Source: Portulaca oleracea
Lineage: Eukaryota > Streptophyta > Magnoliopsida > Caryophyllales > Portulacaceae
NCBI GenBank assembly: GCA_029582165.1
Contig: CM055868.1
Coordinates: 24,458,891 to 24,522,890 of the forward strand
Length of the DNA stretch: 64,000 bases
Direction: 5' to 3'
Below, one piece after another: positions 57,174 through 64,000 of the stretch. The notes under the pieces are model-generated. The model was not told the DNA's origin and did no database searches. It saw nothing but the letters and a program-made list of their open reading frames with translations. Every line of letters starts with the position of its first letter. Position 1 is the first letter of the stretch. The position numbers were made by a program, and so were the translations under genes.

Positions 57174-59019
57174 AGAAAATCGCCCCCGTTTAGGGGTGTC
57201 GGTTTTCGGATGCGCTACTTAATGATCGGGAGCCGACTAAGGTTGCTTAATCCTTAAATAACGATATATTTATTTTCGAAATTCATTTTCGGGGTGATGA
57301 AACTTTATTTATTTATAAATCCGTTTTTATTATTTAACCATTCGAAATTACACCGAAATACTTTAAAAATAATTCAATATTGACCCAAATACTATATCCA
57401 GGACCAACAGAAGGCAAACGGGCCGCCATAGAGGGTTAAAACCCGCGCGGGTTTTAATACTCCATGGGCCGAACCGTGCGCTTTTGTGGGCCAGAGAAGA
57501 TGGGTTAAAATTGATAAAACCCGCAGGGGTTTTTATCAACTTCTGGCCCATTTTCTTCGGTTTTAACCTTGGATTAGTGTGTGGAAAATATTAAACCATT
57601 TTTAAATATTTTGGTGTAAGTTCGTATGTTTAAAATAATTAAACGAGTTATAAAAGAATTAAGAGTCGCCAACCGATTTATGGAAACCGACAAACCATAA
57701 AAACAATAAAAATAACTCTGGTCTACGAAGCTCGATTATAAGTCTGGGGGTAAGGTTACGAATTCGAGAATTATAAGAATTCTCGAATTCGCTTGTTAGA
57801 AAACAGACTCTACTAAAATCGACATTAAAATGAAAAAGAGCGGGGAGAAATTTAATTAATTTCACGAAATTATATTCATCATCATGCAATATAAAAATGA
57901 GGTTTTTTATTTACAAAGTATGTAAAATAACGAAATTAAAGTACGAATTACATGATTTAAACAATGGCAATAAGAAAGCAATGAATCGAACCTCTTTTGA
58001 TTTAGGAGCCCGAATGTGCCGGTTTGAAATCCTTGACTTTGCCTTGACTTGAGAATTGGAAGGGTGACTGTGAGGATGATGGAAGGACAATATGTGAGTG
58101 GTAACTTTGTGAAAGTATTAAGAATAGGATTTTGAGAGAGTTTTGGTATGGAATTTGAGTAGAGTAAGGATAATGTTGTGAGAATTGAAGTATAATGAGG
58201 GTGGTTTATGAGAGTAGTTGATGAAATGAGGGTAGAGTAATGATAGTAGATGATGTGAATGCTTGGTGATGAAGGTGAAATGGAAGGGGTATTTATAGGT
58301 GAGGATGGTAGTGATTTGGAGGGAAAAAATGGGGAACTTACCCCTAAGATCATGCCTTGCAATCACTAAGGTCAATGGAAGAAGTCAAACACATGGGGTT
58401 ATTATCAAGGGATGATGATCAAGTTTTGGCGCCGGATTATTAGATATAAAACCCGCGCGGGTTTTATAATTCCCGCACACAGATCGCTGACGTGGACAAG
58501 TCAAAACGACGCGCTTCAGATGATAGAAAACCCATGCGGGTTTTGAAGTGACTGGGCCGGGGCACGCCTTGGGCTGGTTCTGTTTCTAGGCCGTCTCCTT
58601 TAATTAAAACCCGTGCAGGTTTTGGCAGTCTTCTGGGCCAAATTTGCTAACTGGGCCTGTTTTCTGGGCTTGACAATTGTTAAAACCCGCGTGGGTTTTG
58701 AAATCGCTAAGTGAAACTTCGAACGGCCATAACTCTTTCATCCAGACTCCAATTGAGGCAATTTAAAAGGCGTTGGAAAGATTATGATGTGTACTTTACT
58801 CTCATCAAAAGAAATAGGGCCAAAGAGACTTGTGGAAAAATTGGGATTCGAAATGGTGGGCATATGTATGTGGAAAGGGTGGACAATGAAGGCTTTTTGC
58901 GGTGGGTTGGACCGATAGCTTTTGATTGATGGAGACCCAGTGGCTTGGCTTTCCTTCTGGCTTCTTTCTTATTGCTCCTGATTTGTACACTTGTCCCGGT
59001 ACAAAATCCGGTGTCTACA
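57174..59019 (-). repeat. 3' LTR of copy B, 1846 bp
   Basis: It starts TGTAGGACCCAG and ends GGTGTCTACA. The reversed TATA box is at 58290-58297. It carries six palindromes (about 57438, 57515, 58447, 58527, 58606, 58682). Near 58690-58950 it has about 240 bp not found in the other family LTRs. Confidence 0.92.
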
Positions 59020-59040
59020 GAGAGCCTCCACTTTGATCAA
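59020..59040 (-). other. polypurine tract of copy B
   Basis: On the minus strand CAAAGTGGAGGCTCTC abuts the LTR. Confidence 0.85.
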
Positions 59041-59149
59041 GTCTGAATAGGACGAAGGTCAAAGTAGCCTAAGATGCTGATTGCTTAATGTCTAGCTTGA
59101 TGTTGGTGGTGCTCTTTTATATGGCGACCCAATGATGATGTTGATGATG

Positions 59150-59450
59150 ATGTCGTCGGTAACCTTTAGGTGGCAACCGTTGAACGACTGATGTTGAGGA
59201 TGTCGTTGGAGACCTTTAAGTGGCATCCGTTTGAACAACTGCTGCTGATGAAGAGGTCATCGGTAACCTTTAGGTGGCAACCGTTGGACGACTGATGCTG
59301 AAGAACAGGTCATCGGTAACCTTTAGGTGGCAACCGTTGGACGACTGACGCTGACGACATCGTTGGAGGCCTTTAGATGGCAACCGTTGGACGACTGACG
59401 CTGATGACATCGTTGGAGGCCTTTAGGTGGCAACCGTTGGACGACTGTCG
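59150..59450. repeat. ~53-bp tandem repeats (copy B)
   Basis: Same unit as 52850-53200, about five to six copies. Confidence 0.92.
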
Positions 59451-59694
59451 CTGATGATGGTGCTCTTTTATGTGGCAACCAGATGATGGTGCTCTTTTAT
59501 GTGGCAACTGGATGATGTCTGGTCCCTTTGTCGACGACCTATGAGCTGGCGAATTTTTATGTGGCAGCTTGACGATGGTGGTCCCTTTTAGCGACGACTT
59601 GGTGTCAATGATGACTCCCTGCACAGAAACCAAAGCAGAATGTCACATCATTTTGAACAATAGCTGGAGATATAGAGAATTACCTGTCTGGCAG

Positions 59695-60005
59695 ATTGAT
59701 GACGATGCCCAACGGATTTTCCCGAGGTTGACTGGATTTTTCCCGAAGCAGTTGGTGGTGCCCAACGGATTTTCCCGAGGCAGATCGGATTTTCCCGATG
59801 TTGATGGTGATGCCCTACGGATTTTCCCGAGGCGGATCGGATTTTCCCGATGTTGAAGATGTCCAATGGCTTTTCCCGAGGCGGATCGGATTTCCCGATG
59901 TTGGTGGTGCCCAACGTATTTTCCCGAGGCAGATCGGATTTTCCCGATGTTGAAGGTGGTGCCCAACGAATTTTCCCGAGGCAGATCGGATTTTCCCGAT
60001 GTTGA
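59695..60005. repeat. ~52-bp tandem repeats (copy B)
   Basis: Same unit as 53440-53935, but about five to six copies instead of nine. Confidence 0.92.
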
Positions 60006-60534
60006 TGACTCTTATTGCTACGATTGCACCGAGCTCCGCCGACGGCTCTAGATAATGGCAATTTGATGCTGAGGAACTTCACTGAAACTCTGCCGATGAC
60101 CCTTAAGTTTTGCTTCAAGTGCATAGGTGCCAAAATTTCACTATGAGGAACGGATTCTTGAATTTGCTCGTCGTTGATCAGTATTAGTCAAGTGAAGATT
60201 TTTTCCTTTGTGTCGGACATGCGTCATTTGTGTCTGGCTGATGATGCATGACTTGATTGGATGCTTACTTGTCCAACAAGAGTTGGATCAGAGATTACTC
60301 TAATCTTGCTCTCAGTGACTGGAAACCATGTTGACCGGTCTGATTAAGATAGCATATGGGCTTGAACAACCCCTAGTGTTGTGTTCTGGAGCAACGATGT
60401 GGCACTTCCTTCTTCTCTTTTTTTTCGGATAAGTGGGTATGCATTCAACTAGTCTACTAAGCTCTTGCACAAACAATGCAACTTTGTTTTGTTTTTTTAC
60501 ACAAACATTCATGCACTCATGCATTTATGCATGA

Positions 60535-60860
60535 CTATTGACTTTATGTATGACAAACTGACTCGATGCACGATAAACTGACTCGATACACAACAAACTG
60601 ACTTGATGTATGACAGACTAACTCAATGTATGACAAACTGGCTCGATACATGACAGACCGTTTCAATGCACAACAAACTGAGTCAATGCATGACAAACTG
60701 ACTCAATGCATGACAGACCGACTTGATGACAAACTGAATTGATGCATGACAAATTGACTCAATGCATGACAGACTGACTCAGTGCACAACAGACTGACTC
60801 AATGCATGACAGACTGACTTGATGCATGACGGACTGACTCTATGCGTGACCACTAACTCT
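60535..60860. repeat. ~20-bp tandem repeat, about 16 copies
   Basis: Degenerate units of GACTGACTCAATGCATGACA type run head to tail. A few more occur near 60950-61025. In copy A the matching place (54420-54480) has only two or three units. Confidence 0.88.
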
Positions 60861-61029
60861 ATGAGGCCCTGACACGACTTATAAATGCAATGCAAACCTA
60901 TTATGCTTAGACAAGACACACACATGATGTTTTTATGCAATGCATGACTATTGACTTTGTGCATGACAGACTGATTCTATGCAAGACAAACCGACTCTAA
61001 GCAAGAAAAAACAGACTCTATGTGACTAT

Positions 61030-63600
61030 GACATGACATATGGATGCAATGCAAACCTATTATGCCTAAACAGGATAGACGCATGATGCTTTATGCTCCT
61101 ATACATGCAACTCTACATGCAGACAACCCCCCTAACAAAGACTCTCTAGGACAATGATTTTCTAAGACAATGGTTTCCTAAAACCATGACTCCCTAAGAC
61201 AATGTTTTCTAAAGATAAAGGCCACTCATGGGGAATTTCAGGAAAATTCAAGATGAGTAATGTTTCGATCCACGGGATAGGGAATAATAATGGAGGCAAC
61301 AGGCCTGAAGGATGCGTTTCTTGAATGAACATGTACATGACCTTGATTGCTTGCAAATGTATGTTGATGTATGACGAGCCTCCGGTCTAGCGTAGACTCT
61401 TGATGACACAGTCTTGCTTTGGAGAGCACCTTGGAGATTTGCAAGCCCCCAGTTTCGATGTGGATTGACGAGATGATGCATGGGGACCATAAAAAAGTAG
61501 GAGACATCGTCCTTAGTAGTGAGTCTCAATCTCTCCTTTTGCCTAACTTGCCCAAGGGGTTTTCAAGTTAGCCCCTTTTTTTCTTTTCTTTTTTTTTTCT
61601 CTTTTTTTTCTTTTTTTTCCTTTTTCTTTTTTCTTTTCCTTTTTTCTTTCTCTCTTTTTTTTCTTTCTTGATGAGACCACTATTAGGACGTCTATGAGAT
61701 TGAAGATGCAGGACCTTGTAGGATAGGGAGTAAGTGTCCCTCTTTGAAACAATCTCCGATAAATGTCTTGAACGATGTCACAAAGGTAGCACGAGCCCCC
61801 AGTTTAGAGTAGCTTGTCTCTGAGTCTGTTCATGATCATGTGGTTGTCAATTAGCCGCTGATCTGATGTGGACGGCTCTTGCTCTTGCTAAGAAGCAAGC
61901 CACACTTAGGCGTGCTTAAGGGTGGGCATTAAGAACAAAGCCTCATACTTGCACTAATGACCGAGCTGAAAAGTCCTCAAAGGGTGAGATGGGATGAAAA
62001 GGCTAAAAAGGGTTGGAAGATGTTTGGGGAAAGAGATGGTGGACGATGGTGAATCGGATGTGGAGACACTTAAGAATGATCGTGTTTTGAAGGGAGAAGA
62101 GATTGTCAAATGGGATAGACATCATCTCTTGAGAAAGGGCTAAAAGGAATGGTAGATGAGACTTTTATTGATGAATGAGATAGGAAGACACTCAAGAATG
62201 ATCGTGTCTTGAAGAGATGGTCAAATGGGATAGACATCATCTCTTGAGAAAGGGTTGAAAAGGATAGTAGATGAGAGTTTATTGATGCATGAGATAGGGA
62301 GACACTCAAGAATGATCGTGTCTTGAAGAGATGGTCAAATGGGATAGACATCATCTCTTCGGAAAAGGTCGAAACACGGTTATGGAATAATGTCCAAGTC
62401 TAACAGAAGGAAGATGGAGGGTTGATGACGATGACGATGATAGATAAAATCTAGGGTTTCCTCTCCTTTTGCCTAACCTGCCCTGACGGGTTTTCAGGCT
62501 AGCCTCTCTTATTCTCTCTCTCTCATTTTGCCTAGCCTGGGATTCCAAGCTAACCTCCCTTTTTTTTTTTCAAAGACCAACATTTTGAGGACAAAGGATG
62601 CTCATTGCAGCGGTCGGGCCTCAAAGAGGTTTTCCTACGTATCCGAGGTGGAATCAGGCCAGCCGTAGTTCTTTAAGCGCAACTTTAATGGATAGTGCCT
62701 CGAGGAAGGCTTAACGGTTCGAAAAGATGGTCATGAAGGTTTGAGGGTTCATATGCAGGTTATGGATGGATGAAATGTTTGTGAAGGTTATAGAAGGCTG
62801 AGGTGTAGGGATGATGAGATGAAGGTTTGAGATGAGATTTTCTGAGGTGTGCATCACCGTCTTTCCTTTTTTTTTCTTTTTGTTCTTCCTCCCTTTTTTT
62901 CGCTCTTTTTCACTTTTTTCACCTTTTTCACCTTTTCAAACTCCATCTTCATGGGTTAACTCCTATTCTCCTTTTGATGACATTAGCCACAACACACCTT
63001 TTGGCTTTGGGGTAGATATGGATTGGTCATGAGGAGAATGATTGGGTTGGATAAGGCTAAGGTTTTTCTGAACGATGCCTGTTATGAGTGATGCAAAGAA
63101 GGATGATTTGATTTACGGAAACTTGGGATGGAGATGGAGATGGAGATGTAGATGGTAAGTAAGGATAGATGTTGGGGCGAATGAGAAGGTAACCGATGAC
63201 ACAGATGGTGATGTGAGTGGTGAGGCGGTAGCCCCCTGCCTTAGGCACGTTTGGTTCAAGTTGCTGATCTAGGAGAATAGAGATGTCCATTTTCAAGAGA
63301 CTGATGATTTTGGTCTTCTCTCCTTTTGCCCAACCTGCTTGATAAGTACAGACTGGCTTCTCCCTTTTTTTCTTCTCTCTTTTTTTTTCTCTTTTTTTAA
63401 AAAAAAAAACCCGGGATTCGATAAAATAAAAGATGGGAACGAGGTATACAGCAAAGATAGAAGGAAAATGAAATTTGTCAGACTTGGTTTGTACGGATGA
63501 TGGATAGATGAGAGAACTTCTCAACTCAAGTCAAAAGCACAAGCATGAAATTTTGTTTGATCACATAGCAACAAGAGCAAAGAGATGAATGAAGAACTGA
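61030..63600. other. non-coding blocks of copy B
   Basis: A T-rich run lies at 61570-61670. Three ~110-bp units with GACACTCAAGAATGATCGTG occur at about 62060-62360, plus CCTTTTGCCTAACCTGCCCT units near 62460 and blocks matching A and C. No gene is supported. Confidence 0.75.
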
Positions 63601-63607
63601 CTCTAAC

Positions 63608-63903
63608 TGTAACGCCCCGGCCCCCTCCCGGGCCGCAGACATTACCAATAACTGCTTCAAGGATCGCTGACTGGCCCCACAAATCACCACGAGTCTTTCC
63701 AGCGTGCTTCGTCCTCACTCACACGCTGCCTGGGAAAACTTCCCAGGAGGTCACCCATCCTTTGACTACTCCCAGTCAAGCACACTTAACTGAGGAGTTC
63801 CCAACAGATGAGCTACCATATAAAAGAAGGTGCACCTTGGTGATATAAGTAGTCATTTCAATCTTTTTAAGCCACACTTTAACAACATATCCGGGGTGTT
63901 ACA
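63608..63903 (-). repeat. Cassandra-type TRIM LTR carrying a 5S rRNA-like promoter
   Basis: The 296-bp LTR starts TGTAACGCCCCGG and ends CCGGGGTGTTACA. On the minus strand it contains CAGTTAAGTGTGCTTGACTG (5S box A region) and GGATGGGTGACCTCCTGGGA (5S box C region) at the 5S spacing. Cassandra elements are short non-autonomous retroelements whose LTRs carry a 5S-derived RNA polymerase III promoter. The sequence right of it is purine-ending on the minus strand (AAGTAGGGATGAT), so this is the 3' LTR and the element continues beyond the window. Confidence 0.87.
63738..63815 (-). ncRNA. 5S rRNA-derived domain in the Cassandra-type LTR
   Basis: Box A (63772-63791), the intermediate spacing and box C (63738-63760) resemble plant 5S rRNA. 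The first ~35 nucleotides of 5S are too diverged to align. It is not a functional 5S rRNA gene. Confidence 0.75.
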
Positions 63904-64000
63904 ATCATCCCTACTTAAGCACACAACGTCCTTGTTGTGCGACAATCCAATCCAGAATCTTTGCCCCGCTAGGTGACTGCCCATGGCTCACCCGTCCACT

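Larger units (their letters stand above)
57174..64000 (-). mobile_element. Tat-like element, copy B, gag-poor derivative, runs off the window
   Basis: It has a 3' LTR (57174-59019), polypurine tract, the same two tandem arrays, a 20-bp array, and blocks shared with A and C, all on the minus strand. It lies inside the gag of copy A. A Cassandra-type LTR interrupts it at 63608. No pol block is found between the shared non-coding blocks. Confidence 0.82.

Noticed and set aside
57174..59019. Copy B LTR as a solo LTR
   Set aside because: A polypurine tract and matching internal sequence directly follow on the right, so it is a 3' LTR. The left flank CTTGG is not repeated at 59020.
63738..63815. 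Functional 5S rRNA gene
   Set aside because: Only the box A to box C part is recognisable and it lies inside an LTR with TGTAAC..GTTACA ends.
1..64000. tRNA genes, riboswitches or bacterial-type operons
   Set aside because: No cloverleaf with A and B boxes was noticed, and the content is plant nuclear. A dedicated tRNA scan was not possible.

Overview
The window is nuclear DNA of a flowering plant, probably a eudicot with a large, repeat-rich genome. It holds no intact protein gene. Almost everything is transposable-element sequence (gypsy, copia, a 5S-bearing TRIM LTR, MULEs and several MITE types), nested and often dated by intact target-site duplications (TSDs). The only host-type coding sequences are short exon pieces with plant-style splice sites.

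Layout. 1-3285: gag/protease end and 3' LTR of a gypsy element that lost its pol. 3286-7830: a hypothetical ORF and a run of small DNA transposons (GC-rich TIR element, hAT-like, Tourist-like, MULE-type, Stowaway-like). 8004-13070: a non-autonomous LTR element of the Athila/Tat kind with one gag-like ORF and a tRNA-Asp-type primer site. 13125-18480: a MULE-type MITE, a palindrome-rich tract and a minus-strand gag relic. 18870-20690 and 41877-43060: plus-strand exon pieces of unrelated host genes (ankyrin, CIPK-type kinase, GH1 beta-glucosidase, RPB9). Two adjoining GH1 exons are separated by a 21.2 kb intron. That intron holds a MULE (20795-23707, itself split by a solo LTR) and a second solo LTR (23897-41851), which is split by a copia element (24094-40537), which is split by a gypsy element (29193-36857), which is split by a CACTA-type MITE (31813-32257). 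43785-46450: a MULE with 206-bp repeats and a transposase tail. 46450-64000: three copies of one Tat-like gypsy family. Copy C is plus-strand and carries pol. Copies A and B are minus-strand gag-only derivatives, B inserted in A and A in C. A Cassandra-type LTR sits in B at 63608.

The most unusual signal is not a gene. Several unrelated elements carry many copies of one short palindrome, each family with its own sequence, spread through an LTR or untranslated region. In the Tat-like LTRs the whole palindrome set has a different stem in one copy than in the other three. Other points of note are a seven-module heat-shock-element array upstream of a TATA box, an integrase tail encoded inside a 3' LTR, and a strong bias of inactivating lesions toward G:C to A:T transitions.

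All calls come from reading the sequence and the supplied translations. No alignment or database search was run. Family names rest on motif recognition, and element ends on TG..CA ends, terminal repeats and TSDs seen directly.
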